From positions 4,526,501 through 4,590,500 of the forward strand of contig NZ_WUQX01000001.1 in the NCBI RefSeq assembly GCF_009830285.1: a DNA stretch of 64,000 nt, given 5' to 3'. The stretch is from Sporofaciens musculi (GTDB lineage Bacteria > Bacillota > Clostridia > Lachnospirales > Lachnospiraceae). Within the stretch, counting starts at the first letter, position 1. The number at the start of each line of letters is the position of its first letter. Positions 43,652 through 54,500 of the stretch are shown piece by piece. A model generated the notes under the pieces. That model did no database searches, was not told the DNA's origin, and was given only the letters and a program-made list of their open reading frames with translations. Made by a program: the position numbers and the translations under genes.

Positions 43652-45145
43652 CTACTTCTTAGCCTTCCAATCGTCAATCTGCTTCTGCATCTCCTCGATT
43701 ACCTTGTCAATTCCTGTGGCCTCCAGCTTCTCTTGAAGCTTCGGCAGATATTCATCCGGATCTACGCTTCCTGTATAAAGGGATTTTCCGAATTCATCCA
43801 TCACGTTTCCGAAGCCTGCCACCTCCGTACTTACCGGCTCTAAGTCAAAGTCAAACCCAAAGGACGGCGCCTCTACTGAGGAGGAATTGAATTCCTTGAA
43901 GGTTGCCCATTTGTCAACCGGCTCATTTTCCAGAACATAAGTGTTAAACAACCCTCCCTGTACCCAGTAGGAAACAGAATAATTCTTTCTTGTCTCCTCG
44001 TTCATCTTAATCTTGTTATCATATACATAAGGCTTCCCTTCTGCCTCTGCCGCTTCGTCTGCCGGAACCTCCACCTTATCCCAGTGCACACCCTCGATAC
44101 CATAGTTTAACAGGTTTCTCAGATACTCGTCCGTATTAATCAGATTCAGAAGCTCAACCGCCTTTTCGGGATGATCTGTCTGTGCATTGATGGCAGTCAG
44201 TGCGCCGCGGGCGGAAATATTGGTCACATAGGTATCCATAATCGGAGTCGCTACCACCTCGTAGCCCAAGTCCTTGCCCCATACCAGCTCTGCGTATGGC
44301 TGTCCGTCGCCCTTTGTCACAAAACGCTTAATGGACTTGTCGTCAGAAGCCGTGGCCGCGTCCTTGTTGATGTAGCCGGCCTGATAATACTTCCTCATGG
44401 TTTTAAGCGTAGACTTCATCTTCTCTGTCTCAAATACATTCTTCACTGTCAGCGTGTCATCCCCATACTCAATTCCCACAGGATTCTGGATTAAATCCAT
44501 ATAAATCGGCGCTGAATAGCTGCTGGTTAAGTACATTGGGACAACGTCCGGTTCTTTTTCCTTGATCAGCTCAAGCCACGGCTCCAAATCCTCCAGACTG
44601 TGAATCTCATCTACTGGAATTTCGTATTTGTCAACGTATTCCTTCGTAAATACCCACATAGGCATGCTTCCAATCTCTTTCTCACTGGGAACGCCGTAAG
44701 TCTTGCCCTGAACCTTTGCCGCCTCCCAGAAACGCTCGTCTATGTTCTTGTACATCTCGGTATCCTTGATGTAATCATCAATCACAAGAAACGCGCCCTT
44801 GTTGGCGTTCTGGAGATAGTTATTGGCCCATGAGCAGGTAAAGCACATATCCCAGTCATCCCCTGTATTAATCACAACCTGCATCTTCTGGTCATAATCA
44901 CCCCATCCTGCCGTGTTAATCTTAAGCTTCACGCCAATCTTTTCACCAATATATTCATTTACCTTCTCAAGAACAGCCTCCTGGTCCTTCTGGGCATCCC
45001 CGATCTGCCACCAGGTCAACTCCACGATTTCTTCACCGCTAGAATTAGTCTCCGCCTTCTTCTTGCCGCAGCCTGCCAAAAGCCCTGCCGCCATCACAAC
45101 AGCCAGCCCCGCCGCCGCGAATCTTTTTAATATCTGCCTTTTCAT
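43652..45145 (-). CDS. Extracellular solute-binding lipoprotein of the mannoside ABC importer
   Basis: 497 residues. Lipobox LLAGC puts the lipidated cysteine at residue 26. The mature chain starts VELTWWQIGDAQKDQEAVLEKVNEYIGEKIGVKLK and has the long two-domain layout of LplA/YtcQ-type binding proteins, with a family-typical C-terminus (EFGKSLYTGSVDPDEYLPKLQEKLEATGIDKV). It would deliver oligosaccharides to the LplB/LplC permeases. The ATG at 45145 fits AGGAGG 9 bases upstream; the ATG at 45151 is too close to it. Confidence 0.92.
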   Translation of the reverse strand: MKRQILKRFAAAGLAVVMAAGLLAGCGKKKAETNSSGEEIVELTWWQIGDAQKDQEAVLEKVNEYIGEKIGVKLKINTAGWGDYDQKMQVVINTGDDWDMCFTCSWANNYLQNANKGAFLVIDDYIKDTEMYKNIDERFWEAAKVQGKTYGVPSEKEIGSMPMWVFTKEYVDKYEIPVDEIHSLEDLEPWLELIKEKEPDVVPMYLTSSYSAPIYMDLIQNPVGIEYGDDTLTVKNVFETEKMKSTLKTMRKYYQAGYINKDAATASDDKSIKRFVTKGDGQPYAELVWGKDLGYEVVATPIMDTYVTNISARGALTAINAQTDHPEKAVELLNLINTDEYLRNLLNYGIEGVHWDKVEVPADEAAEAEGKPYVYDNKIKMNEETRKNYSVSYWVQGGLFNTYVLENEPVDKWATFKEFNSSSVEAPSFGFDFDLEPVSTEVAGFGNVMDEFGKSLYTGSVDPDEYLPKLQEKLEATGIDKVIEEMQKQIDDWKAKK

Positions 45146-45168
45146 TCTCATTTTCCTCCTTTTTCATC

Positions 45169-46125
45169 TTACTCTTTTACCGCGCCCACCGTCAATCCAT
45201 TTACAAAGTATCTCTGGAAGAAGGGATAGGCAAATATAATCGGCAGCGTGGAAATTACCACAATCGCCATCTTAATCGTCTCCTTCGGCATATTTGCCGC
45301 TGCTGTAATCCCGTCAACACCCATGGTTGCCTTGTTGTTTGCAAGCCAGTCAATCGAGCTTTCAATCTGGATTAACAGGTATTGCAATGGGATTAAATCC
45401 TTGTTATCCATATACATCATGGCATTGAACCAGTCGTTCCAATAGCCAAGCGTCAGGAAAAGTCCAATCGTCGCAAGCCCAGGCAGCGCCATGGGAATGA
45501 CTATCTGAAAAAACAGCCTCCACTCAGACGCCCCGTCAATCTTCGCCGACTCCACAACCGCATCCGGAATACTGGTCTTAAAAAATGTCCGAAGTACAAT
45601 TATATTAAATGAGTTCAGACACAGAGGCAGTATAAGCGCCCAGATTGAATCCTTTAACATAAGTACCTTAGTCACAATCAGGTAATTGGCAATCATACCG
45701 CCGCTAAACAGCATAGGTATGGTGATTACGGTTGTAAAAAATTTGCGGTAGGCGTAGGTTTTTCTGGACAGCGCATAGGCATAGGTGCCGGTCAGCAGAA
45801 GTCCGATGATGGTTCCCACCACAGTGATAAAAATAGTTACTCCATAGCTTCTTAAGATATTTTCTCCTGCGCTGACGATATATTCGTAAGCGTAGAAGCT
45901 TAATTTCTCCGGAATAAACCGGTATCCGTTCATTGCCAGCGAAGCCTCATCCGTAAATGAGATGATCACGACAAAGATAAACGGAATGACGCAGACAAGG
46001 GACAGGATTGTCAGGATAATGTTAAATCCAATGTTGGTAGACGTCTTAATCTGATTGTATTTGCACTCGTCTGCCTCTAGTTTTTTAATTCTTTTCTCCA
46101 TTTTTCGCCTGGATATTTCAGCCAC
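45169..46125 (-). CDS. Carbohydrate ABC transporter permease (LplC/YtcP type)
   Basis: 318 residues with about six transmembrane segments. The cytoplasmic EAA loop is seen as VVESAKIDGASEWRLFFQIVIPMALPGLATIG. The C-terminus VNGLTVGAVKE is characteristic of the YtcP/LplC group. It pairs with the permease gene just upstream and the binding protein downstream. No ABC ATPase is encoded in the window; these importers commonly use a shared MsmX-like ATPase. Confidence 0.92.
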   Translation of the reverse strand: MAEISRRKMEKRIKKLEADECKYNQIKTSTNIGFNIILTILSLVCVIPFIFVVIISFTDEASLAMNGYRFIPEKLSFYAYEYIVSAGENILRSYGVTIFITVVGTIIGLLLTGTYAYALSRKTYAYRKFFTTVITIPMLFSGGMIANYLIVTKVLMLKDSIWALILPLCLNSFNIIVLRTFFKTSIPDAVVESAKIDGASEWRLFFQIVIPMALPGLATIGLFLTLGYWNDWFNAMMYMDNKDLIPLQYLLIQIESSIDWLANNKATMGVDGITAAANMPKETIKMAIVVISTLPIIFAYPFFQRYFVNGLTVGAVKE

Positions 46126-46146
46126 ACTCTCTCCTCCTTCCCATCA

Positions 46147-47109
46147 CTAAAACAGTGCATTTTCACTGTCAATCTTAGATACGATTTTATTTGCAACCAT
46201 AATCAATATGAATCCTACCGTTGACTGGAACAGCGCCGCGGCTGAGCTCATTCCAATCTCACCGCTTGTCTTTAAGGCTCGGAAAATATATGTATCCAAT
46301 ACATTTGTCACCGGATACAACGGCCCTGAGTTCCTGGGAAGCTGGTAAAACAGACCAAAATCTGCCTTGAAGATTCCGCCCACAGACATGATGAGAAGAA
46401 TCGTGATTACAGGCTTCAAAAGCGGCAGCGTAATATATTTTATCTGCTGCCATTTCGTGGCTCCGTCCAAAACCGCCGCCTCATAGTAGGTCTTGTCAAT
46501 CCCGCAGATGGACGCCAGATAGACTACGGTGTTATATCCCATTCCCTTCCACTGGCTCATGAAGATAATGATAAACGGCCAGTATTTCTTTTCTGTATAC
46601 CATGAAACCGGCTCGCCGCCGAACTGCTGGATAATTGCATTAAAATATCCCTTTTCCGGATTCAAAAATGCAAACACACAATAACTTACGACTACCCATG
46701 ACAGGAAATAGGGCAGGAACATAGAGCTCTGATAAATCTTCATCATTCCCTTATTCTTAATCTCATTTAACAACAGGGCCAGCACTACCGGCACCGCGAC
46801 GCCTAATATAATAAACGTCAGGTTATAAAGCACAGTATTCCTCACAATAATCCACGCGTCGCCGCTGCTGAACAGGAACTTAAAATTGTCAAACCAGACC
46901 GTCTCGCTTGTAAACAGATTGTAGAAAAATCCGTCTCCAGACAACCTAAATTTCTTAAATGCTACCAAGATACCAAACAATGGCAGGTAAGCAAAAAACA
47001 GAAACCAGATTGCACCAGGCATACTCAAAATAAGCAGCTCCTTATTTGCCTTAAACCGGCTCAAAAAATTTCCCTTCGGCTTTCCGGCTTTTTTTGTATT
47101 CGCCTTCAA
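46147..47109 (-). CDS. Carbohydrate ABC transporter permease (LplB/YteP type)
   Basis: 320 residues with about six transmembrane segments. The N-terminal membrane segment LLILSMPGAIWFLFFAYLPLFGILVAFKKF and the EAA loop YYEAAVLDGATKWQQIKYITLPLLKPVI are typical of LplB/YteP. The start is TTG at 47107-47109, supported by GGAGGAGG 7 bases upstream. First gene of the ABC operon, 22 bases before the partner permease. Confidence 0.92.
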   Translation of the reverse strand: MKANTKKAGKPKGNFLSRFKANKELLILSMPGAIWFLFFAYLPLFGILVAFKKFRLSGDGFFYNLFTSETVWFDNFKFLFSSGDAWIIVRNTVLYNLTFIILGVAVPVVLALLLNEIKNKGMMKIYQSSMFLPYFLSWVVVSYCVFAFLNPEKGYFNAIIQQFGGEPVSWYTEKKYWPFIIIFMSQWKGMGYNTVVYLASICGIDKTYYEAAVLDGATKWQQIKYITLPLLKPVITILLIMSVGGIFKADFGLFYQLPRNSGPLYPVTNVLDTYIFRALKTSGEIGMSSAAALFQSTVGFILIMVANKIVSKIDSENALF

Positions 47110-47242
47110 CTCTTTACCTCCTCCTTTTCGATGACACTCCTTCCTCTCATTTTGCGGCCGCGCTTTCTGATTGGCTGTGGAATGTCCATACTGTCCGTCA
47201 ACTTACCGGTTCGTTAAACTGCAGTATTTTTTATCTGTATCA

Positions 47243-47284
47243 ACTATATCATTGTGCAGTTTGTATTGAAAGTTGAAAACTTTC
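47243..47284 (-). promoter_or_regulatory. Predicted promoter and operator of the ABC importer operon
   Basis: Minus-strand TTTCAA (-35, 47266-47271) and TATAGT (-10, 47243-47248) with 17 bases between. A palindrome GAAAGTT-GAA-AACTTTC (47268-47284) overlaps the -35, and GTTCA-T-TGAAC (47288-47298) lies upstream. These are candidate sites for the adjacent AraC-type response regulator. Confidence 0.5.
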
Positions 47285-47312
47285 AGGTTCATTGAACAAA
47301 TTCTAGCATTAA

Positions 47313-47350
47313 AAAATCGTGAAATAATTTGTCCATCATTTCATGATTTT
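47313..47350 (-). terminator. Terminator of the two-component system operon
   Basis: 13-bp stem (one G-T pair) ending in T residues on the minus strand, directly after the response regulator gene. Confidence 0.75.
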
Positions 47351-47357
47351 GTCCATT

Positions 47358-48887
47358 TTAATATTTTTTCATTTCCCGCATGGAAGCTGGCGACACCCCA
47401 TAACTCTGCTTGAATTTCCGGTAAAAATAACTGGTATCTGGATACCCCACCTGTTTTGCGATCTCATTAATCTTCATGTTTGTGTTCAAAATTAACTCCT
47501 TGGCAATCCCATTCTTTGTATTGCTCAGATATTGTGCGAAAGAACACCCCACCTCTTTTTGGAAAAGCTGCCCCAGGTAAGATGCATTCATATGATACCG
47601 ATGAGCCAATGTTTTCAGATTCATATCTTCTCTATAGTTCTTCTGTACCTCCCCAATAATCTGACGCACCACAGGAGTATACTGGGAATCCTCCTCGTGC
47701 ATACACTCGATAATCTCAACAATCTCCGAGATAAACGCCGTCTTGATTCCATGAATATCGTCTGCACTGAAAATGGTTTCCATAAGCTCCGACACATCAT
47801 GGAATCTTCCAGATTCCAGCTTATACTCTTTTTTCATATCCTGCAAAAGCATTGCCATTTTTACCGCCATCTGGTACAGAGAGCTTACGTCGGCATCCTT
47901 GCGTATATTATTAATAAACAAATCTTCTATATAATCAACCGCCGCTTCTTTTTCTTTTTTCAAAATAAATTTCCGAAGCTGTGTTTCATCCATACGGACT
48001 GACTCCGTTTTTCTATTCTGAATCTGGGGCAGGCTGATACAGTTTCCGTACCCTTCAATAATCAGATACTTTTGAAGCTTCTTTGCACTTCTGTAGGCTT
48101 CCGGAAGTTCTTCAAATCTCTGAAAAGATGCTCCTACGCAGATAAATGTCATAATATTAAACCTGCTCTCCATCTGGTTCTGAAGCTCTGAAAAATATTC
48201 CCGCACCTGTTCTTCACTCCTAGCCGCCTCGTCCATTCTGCCCCTGTCCAGTATCATAAGCAGGCTGTCAGGAGGAAGATGGACAATTCTCAAATGTTCT
48301 TCTTTCTTAAGCTCTACAATCATATTCGTAATCTTCTTCTCTTTGAGCCCATCTAAGTTCCATTTCATCACAGCCCCATGATAACTATGCCCCTCTGTGG
48401 CAAGACCTAACATTTCCGCAAACTTTTCTCCGTCGCTTTTCTCGGATTTTCCATTTAAGAAATGCATCCACTGTGTTTTCTCATCAATATATGTAAGCTT
48501 CTTTCTGTCCATCTCCTCAAGCTTCCTCACGGTTTCCCGAAGCTGACGTATAAGTTCTTCCTCGTCGATTGGCTTTAGTATATAGTTTTCCACATCTAAC
48601 CGGACTGCTTCTCTTGCATAGGCAAATTCATCATATCCGGTCAGAATAATGAACCGCACCTGTTCCTCCTGATCCCGAAGCTTCCGAAGAAGGGTCAGAC
48701 CGTCCATCTCCGGCATACTGATATCCGTCACCACAATCTGGACAGGCTCTTTTTCCCACATTTCAAGGGCCTCTGCCCCGTCGTGAGCCATATGCACCAC
48801 TTTAAGCCCCAACTCCTCCCAATCCACGATATTACGAATTCCCTGAAGGATTAATTCCTCGTCCTCCACAAGCATCACTTTTTTCAT
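47358..48887 (-). CDS. AraC-family response regulator (YesN type)
   Basis: 509 residues. An N-terminal receiver domain holds the acidic pocket in MLVEDEELI, phospho-acceptor VVTDISMPEMDGL (about 55) and the lysine in ILKPIDEEEL. A middle region is of unknown fold. The C-terminal 100 residues are an AraC HTH pair (LKTLAHRYHMNASYLGQLFQKEVG and INEIAKQVGYPDTSYFYRKFKQSYGVSP). The ATG at 48887 overlaps the kinase stop and has GGGAGGA before it. It should activate the ABC importer and probably the mannosidase genes. Confidence 0.92.
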   Translation of the reverse strand: MKKVMLVEDEELILQGIRNIVDWEELGLKVVHMAHDGAEALEMWEKEPVQIVVTDISMPEMDGLTLLRKLRDQEEQVRFIILTGYDEFAYAREAVRLDVENYILKPIDEEELIRQLRETVRKLEEMDRKKLTYIDEKTQWMHFLNGKSEKSDGEKFAEMLGLATEGHSYHGAVMKWNLDGLKEKKITNMIVELKKEEHLRIVHLPPDSLLMILDRGRMDEAARSEEQVREYFSELQNQMESRFNIMTFICVGASFQRFEELPEAYRSAKKLQKYLIIEGYGNCISLPQIQNRKTESVRMDETQLRKFILKKEKEAAVDYIEDLFINNIRKDADVSSLYQMAVKMAMLLQDMKKEYKLESGRFHDVSELMETIFSADDIHGIKTAFISEIVEIIECMHEEDSQYTPVVRQIIGEVQKNYREDMNLKTLAHRYHMNASYLGQLFQKEVGCSFAQYLSNTKNGIAKELILNTNMKINEIAKQVGYPDTSYFYRKFKQSYGVSPASMREMKKY

Positions 48888-48889
48888 AC

Positions 48890-50710
48890 TCAATTTCCTC
48901 CCATAAATCTTAAAATGACTCGAAGTCCCCCCTGACTCCCTGTCTCTAAATGGATTCCACATTCCTTGCCATAAACAGCCTTAAGCCTTCGGTTGACATT
49001 CGCAATACCGATAGAAGAATGTTTCTCCATGGTATCATGTTCAAGCTCACGGTTCTTCGCCTCAATGGCCTCTTTTGTCATTCCTTTTCCGTTATCCTCA
49101 ACGATAATACGATAACCTTCCTCACACATATCTGCTTCTTTATGACCAGCGCCCTCCCCATATCTTCTTTCTGCCTCCTTCTCAACAATGATTCTCACAA
49201 AATTGTCCGTTTCCTTCATCCGTATACCGTGGATAAAATAATTCTCAATCACAGGCTGCAAAACAAATTTAATAATCGGCACCTTAAGATACTCCTCCGG
49301 ACATTCCACATTTGCCTGAAACTGGTTCTGATACCGGAATTCAAAAAGCTCCATATATTTCTTACAATAGTGCAGCTCCTGGGCCAGCGTTATGATATCC
49401 GCCTCCTTAATCTGCGCCCGAAAGGTGACCGCCAGACTGTAAAGCATCTTCCCCACCTCTCTGTCTCCGTTGCAGATTGCCTTCATGCGGACAGCCTCCA
49501 GCGTATTATACAGAAAATGTGGATTAATCTGACTCTGAAGTGCGTCCATCTCCGCATTCTTCTGCTCGATTTCCGCCAGATACTGCTTCTTAATATGCTT
49601 ATCCAATTTGGCACACATTTCATTAAAATATCGGGCAATCACATCCAGTTCATCCTCCTTTTTATACCCAAGGGCACACCTGAATGCATGTCCTGCGGGC
49701 AGGCGTTCTTCGTCCAACAATGAATCAATGGGAATACGCACCGCCAAATCTCCGTCCATTACCTTCGTCATGCCGTCCAGAATCCGATTCAGCCTGTTGG
49801 CAAGCTTTTGCAGATAATATCTGACAAACAGCTCTCCCAAAGCCATCACTGCAATCCCCACCAGCACCAACATCACCACAATAGAAAATGGAACTGCCGA
49901 TGCCCTGCCCTTCTCAATATAGCTTATGGTATGATACTGCCCATGCTGTGCCTGTTCCACATAGGCCCCAAGCAAAATCTCCAGCTCCCCCTTATTCTCC
50001 GCCTCCATAATGTCGGATATCTCATGCTCTTTTGAAGACGTGTATACAACCGTTTGGGAATCATGGTATACCATCAATTCTGCGCGGGAATAATACTGCC
50101 AGATTGACTCAAACTTCTTACTCCTAAACCCAAGCAGCATACAGCCCTTGCCCTGCATCGTTGACGGGTCGCGAATCTCCTTCAGATAAGCAAAGCAGCC
50201 TTCCTGCACTAGCTCGCCGTTTTCCAGCCGCTCTTTAAATTCCCCGTCTCCATCTCTCCTGTAGCTCTTTCCATCCCTTGTATACTCTGTAATCTCATCC
50301 CTTTCATAACTGAACAGCGTGATTTGACTTAGGCTTCCGTATGCCTGAAATGCATCCTGGAAAAATTCCTCAATTCCTTTATACCCATTGAGCTTATTTT
50401 CAATATAGGTATCCAGGCGGTATTTCTGATACTGATCCGGCTCATCCGTCATATAGTGAAGCACATCTTTTAACTCCATACCGGAATTGTACAAATCTTC
50501 ATGAATATACTCTGCAATATCGGAGGAATCCTCCAGATAAGACAGGGCAGACTCGCTCATCATCTCCGTGTATCTTAAGCTCTGCTCCAGGAAACGTTTC
50601 CTGGTACTGTTAATGAAGAAAATGACCAACGCCGATATAACGCACACCAGAATCGCCGTATAAATAAAAAACAATTTATGGTATAGCTGCTTTGAACCCT
50701 TAATCTCCAT
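48890..50710 (-). CDS. Sensor histidine kinase (YesM type)
   Basis: 606 residues. Membrane helix at about 12-30, a large extracellular domain to about 280, and a second helix near 275-297. A HAMP domain follows (ANRLNRILDGMTKVMDGDLAVRI), then the phospho-acceptor SQINPHFLYNTLEAVRM (about 395) and the ATPase motif VEDNGKGM. YesM kinases sense extracellular carbohydrates or binding-protein complexes. It is encoded directly upstream of its response regulator. Confidence 0.92.
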   Translation of the reverse strand: MEIKGSKQLYHKLFFIYTAILVCVISALVIFFINSTRKRFLEQSLRYTEMMSESALSYLEDSSDIAEYIHEDLYNSGMELKDVLHYMTDEPDQYQKYRLDTYIENKLNGYKGIEEFFQDAFQAYGSLSQITLFSYERDEITEYTRDGKSYRRDGDGEFKERLENGELVQEGCFAYLKEIRDPSTMQGKGCMLLGFRSKKFESIWQYYSRAELMVYHDSQTVVYTSSKEHEISDIMEAENKGELEILLGAYVEQAQHGQYHTISYIEKGRASAVPFSIVVMLVLVGIAVMALGELFVRYYLQKLANRLNRILDGMTKVMDGDLAVRIPIDSLLDEERLPAGHAFRCALGYKKEDELDVIARYFNEMCAKLDKHIKKQYLAEIEQKNAEMDALQSQINPHFLYNTLEAVRMKAICNGDREVGKMLYSLAVTFRAQIKEADIITLAQELHYCKKYMELFEFRYQNQFQANVECPEEYLKVPIIKFVLQPVIENYFIHGIRMKETDNFVRIIVEKEAERRYGEGAGHKEADMCEEGYRIIVEDNGKGMTKEAIEAKNRELEHDTMEKHSSIGIANVNRRLKAVYGKECGIHLETGSQGGLRVILRFMGGN

Positions 50711-50753
50711 CTTTAGATTCCCCTTCTTTCATAATGTAAACAACAACGCCAAC

Positions 50754-50783
50754 AAGGAAATGCAGTATTTCCTGCATTTCCTT
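50754..50783 (-). terminator. Hairpin between YesL-like gene and kinase gene
   Basis: A perfect 12-bp stem, AAGGAAATGCAG / CTGCATTTCCTT with a 6-base loop. The tail is only moderately T-rich, so it may attenuate rather than stop transcription. Confidence 0.6.
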
Positions 50784-50814
50784 AGACTTGCTCACTCCCT
50801 AAAAGGGACTTTAT

Positions 50815-51480
50815 TCACATATTTTCAAGCTGCCTCATGACAGTCTGATTCATAAACATTACCAGAAATCCATACGCACTCCCCATAAACAGTACCGTCG
50901 TCCCTGCCGAAATCTCAAAGGACGCAAGGATGAGAAAAAACGCCACAATGTTTCCAAGAGTAAATACTGGTTTCACAAACAAAAGTGTAACTGCAGTTTT
51001 TGCAATCTGTACTTTGCCCATTTCATAGCGGCTGGCCAGCATATAGAGATTCGGGGTGGCAAGGACTGATACCGCAAACAATAAGATAAACAGGACTGCA
51101 AGGGGGAGGCATCTTAACTGCACCGTAAAAAACTCTATGTTAGTCCAGCACATCAAAAGTACAAGCATCTGTCCTGCCCCAAGCTCTGCCTTTTGTAGAA
51201 AGTCCCTAACGTATCCCTTCTTATAATCACGCAGAGCATTTCCCTCCACTCCCTGTATCAGCCGGTTCATGGCATACATCACAGCCGACAGCGCCGGCGC
51301 CATTGGGATGAGGCACACAAGGAACAGCGGAAGACATTCCCTAATCTGCCCCGCACCCACAAACAGCAGAAACAGAAGCACTGGAATATTAGAAATGACA
51401 AACAGCACATTTACTATGAAAAAATAGCACACCTTCTCACAAAATCCTAACACCTTTTCTATGTTGAATAATTCTTCCAT
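50815..51480 (-). CDS. YesL family (DUF624) membrane protein
   Basis: 221 residues with about five to six transmembrane segments, e.g. VCYFFIVNVLFVISNIPVLLFLLFVGAG and LPLAVLFILLFAVSVLATPNLYMLASRY. DUF624/YesL proteins are regularly encoded beside LplABC importers and YesMN regulators, as here. Their function is unknown; a role in assembly or sensing with the importer is likely. Confidence 0.88.
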   Translation of the reverse strand: MEELFNIEKVLGFCEKVCYFFIVNVLFVISNIPVLLFLLFVGAGQIRECLPLFLVCLIPMAPALSAVMYAMNRLIQGVEGNALRDYKKGYVRDFLQKAELGAGQMLVLLMCWTNIEFFTVQLRCLPLAVLFILLFAVSVLATPNLYMLASRYEMGKVQIAKTAVTLLFVKPVFTLGNIVAFFLILASFEISAGTTVLFMGSAYGFLVMFMNQTVMRQLENM

Positions 51481-51519
51481 CCCTGAGTCCTTTCTCCAAT
51501 AATTTTTATATTTTAAAGA

Positions 51520-54500
51520 TTACACTTCAATCAATAGGGTCTTAATCTCATATGCATGAAGCTGCATCCGAATCTCGTCCCGACTAAATTCTGTGACTGG
51601 CCGTTCCCGCAAATCACATTTTGCCCATGCGTGGTAAGAGAAGCCTGGCTTCACAGTCACCTCCTGCTTTGACCCTGCAAATTCATGGAAGCGAACCACA
51701 ATGTATTTCCCGTCCTCAGACTTCTTCACAGCGTCCAACTCCACCTGCTCATTGTCAAAGGAAAGAAAACTGTCGAAGGAAAGACTGCTCTGCCCTGCCA
51801 CGGCCTGCATTGGCTCATTTAGCGCAAACGCCTCCTGCACAACCATTCCCTCCACAAAATCTCCCTTATGAGGAAGCAATGCATAGGTAAAGGTATGTAT
51901 CCCCTGATCCTGCAGATGATCCGGATGGGTTCCTGCCCTTAACAGGGAAATCCGCAGTACATTATCCTTAATATCATGTCCGTATTTGCAGTCGTTTAAG
52001 ATGCTTACTCCGTAATTTCTCTCAGACAAGTCCGCCCATCTGTGGGCTACCGTCTCGAATTTTGCCTGCTCCCAGCTTGTGTTCCAGTTGTTGGGACGGC
52101 GCACGTTTCCATACTGCACGTCGTATGTGCCATAGGTGGAGCGGATATCCACAGGGAACGCTGCTTTCAGGAGTTTGTGTTGTTCGTGGAAATCTACCTC
52201 GGTCTTAAAATCAATTCTCCTGTCATTGCTGTAAAGAAGCATGTCCTGTTTGATACAGGAGGATGGACCGTCAGACTTCTTCATACCAGGCGCAAAATCC
52301 CATTCCATATGAAGCCTCATGCGAAGCGGCCCTATTTCCGCAACCTCAAAAATGGTAAGGTCGGTGATTTCCCGCATCTTTTCCTGGTAAAAGATATCAA
52401 TATCCCATGCATCGAAATCAAGCGGTTTGTCCTCAAATACCTGAAGCACATTGGCCCTCTCTCCCTCAGGAAGCACGTCGCGGGCATAGGTTTTATCATA
52501 CAGCCTTGTAATCTGCCCATACTGATTCAGGGAAATCCGATAGTAAGGCGTCTCAATCTCCCTGTCCTCTATGGTAAAGGCCCCTGCTTTTTCTGAGGAT
52601 TTTTCTGTCTGCCCTATTGAAATGACCTTCATCCCCATAGGCGGCACGTCCTTTACCTCTACATAGGTTACCCCCTGTCCTTTTTGGGAAATCAGTTCAT
52701 TTCCGTCTTTGTCCTGGAAGCGCCCGTCTACATCGCCAGGAATCTCCACAATCTGATTCATGGTCCATCCGGAGGGGTTGATTACAGTATAGGTATGCTC
52801 TTTCTTCTCTGTGATATGTGCATACGCGCTTCTCTCCACTTCACGGGCTACCCCCTCGATATATGCATAATCTTTTCTGGAATCCTCGTAAACCTCATGA
52901 ATCGAAGAACCTGGAATAATATCATGGAACTGGTCTGTCAAAATATGCTTCCAGCCCTTAGTCAACTCCTCCTGCTTGGCATCCGCCATATTGCCTGACT
53001 GTAACGCCTCCAGCACAGTAAGCCACTCGGCTCTGCGGTAAAGCAGCTCCATTTTCCGGTTCATGCGTTTATTGTATGCCTGGCTTGTGTAAGTGCCTCT
53101 GTGATATTCCAGATACAGCTCTCCGTCCCAGGTATGGACATACTCCTTTGTATGCTCTACGGTATCATGAAGCTTCCGGAAATACTCTCCTGCTGTGGAC
53201 ATCTTTACATTGGGAAGCCCAGGAATCTTATCAAGCCTTCTGGCACACTCAAGCATATCGCGGTTCACACCGCCGCCCCCGTCTCCGTAGCCAAAGGAAA
53301 TTAGCAGGTCATGATTCATCTGCTTATCCCGATATGCGTCCCACACGCCTTTTACCGTTCTTGGAAGAAGATTTCCATTGTATGTATAGAACCATGAGTC
53401 CCTCTCTCTCCAAGGCTCAGGCGTGGTGATAAAGTGGGTCAGCACCTCGCTGCCGTCGATTCCCTTCCACATAAAGGTATCGTGGGGCATACGGTTATAC
53501 TGATTCCAGCTAATCTTTGTAGTCATAAAGGTATGAATCCCTGACTTCTTTAAAATCTGGGGAATCGCCCAGGAATACCCGAACACATCCGGTAGCCACA
53601 GGTATTCTACATCTTTGCCGAACTCGTCCTTGATAAACTTACTGCCAATAAGAATCTGTCTTGTAAGGGATTCTCCGCTTGTCAGGTTACAGTCAGCCTC
53701 TACCCACATAGCGCCGTCAGCCTCCCAACGGCCCTCCTGAACCCTTTTCTTGATATTTTCAAAGATATCAGGAAATTCCTCCTTCATATACTCGTATAAC
53801 TGAGGCTGTGTCTGTAAGAAAATGTATTCCGGATACATTTCCATCAGACGGAAAACGGTAGAAAAAGAACGAGAGCATTTTTCTCTGGTATGCTTCAGCC
53901 GCCACAGCCACGCCACATCAATATGGGTATGGCCTACGCAGTATACATTTACCATGGAATTCTTATCCATCCCGTCGATACTTTCATTTAACATATCATC
54001 AGCCCGATATACTGACTCATAGAATGCCTGGCTGCCTGGGCAAGTCCAGTCAATCAGACGAAACGCCTGCTCAAGCGCCTTGCGCAGTTCATGCTGAATT
54101 GGCTCAGAATCGGAAAGCTCATCCAATGTCTGGCGTACCATCAACGACATATAATAGAAATCATCCACCTTTTCATCCAGCCATGCCAGGTCGGCCCGCG
54201 CGATTCTGTGCTCTTGTTCTTTGGGGACGCCGCCTCCCTCTAAGCCTGACCACAGCCGGAAGGTAAGCTCTACGGTGGTCCCGCATAAATCCTCCTGTAA
54301 AATCAACTCTTTGTGATTCACATCCACGCCCTGATACATCTTTCCGTTCACGTATGCCATGGACTCAAATCCGGAGTTATTTCCTCCTCCTGTATTGCCA
54401 AAGTCGAATACGCCCACTACCTTTTTCCCTTTCCATTCTGCGGGAACGGCAATATCCTTATGTAACCATACGAAGCGGTCCCGTCCTTTCCATGTATCGC

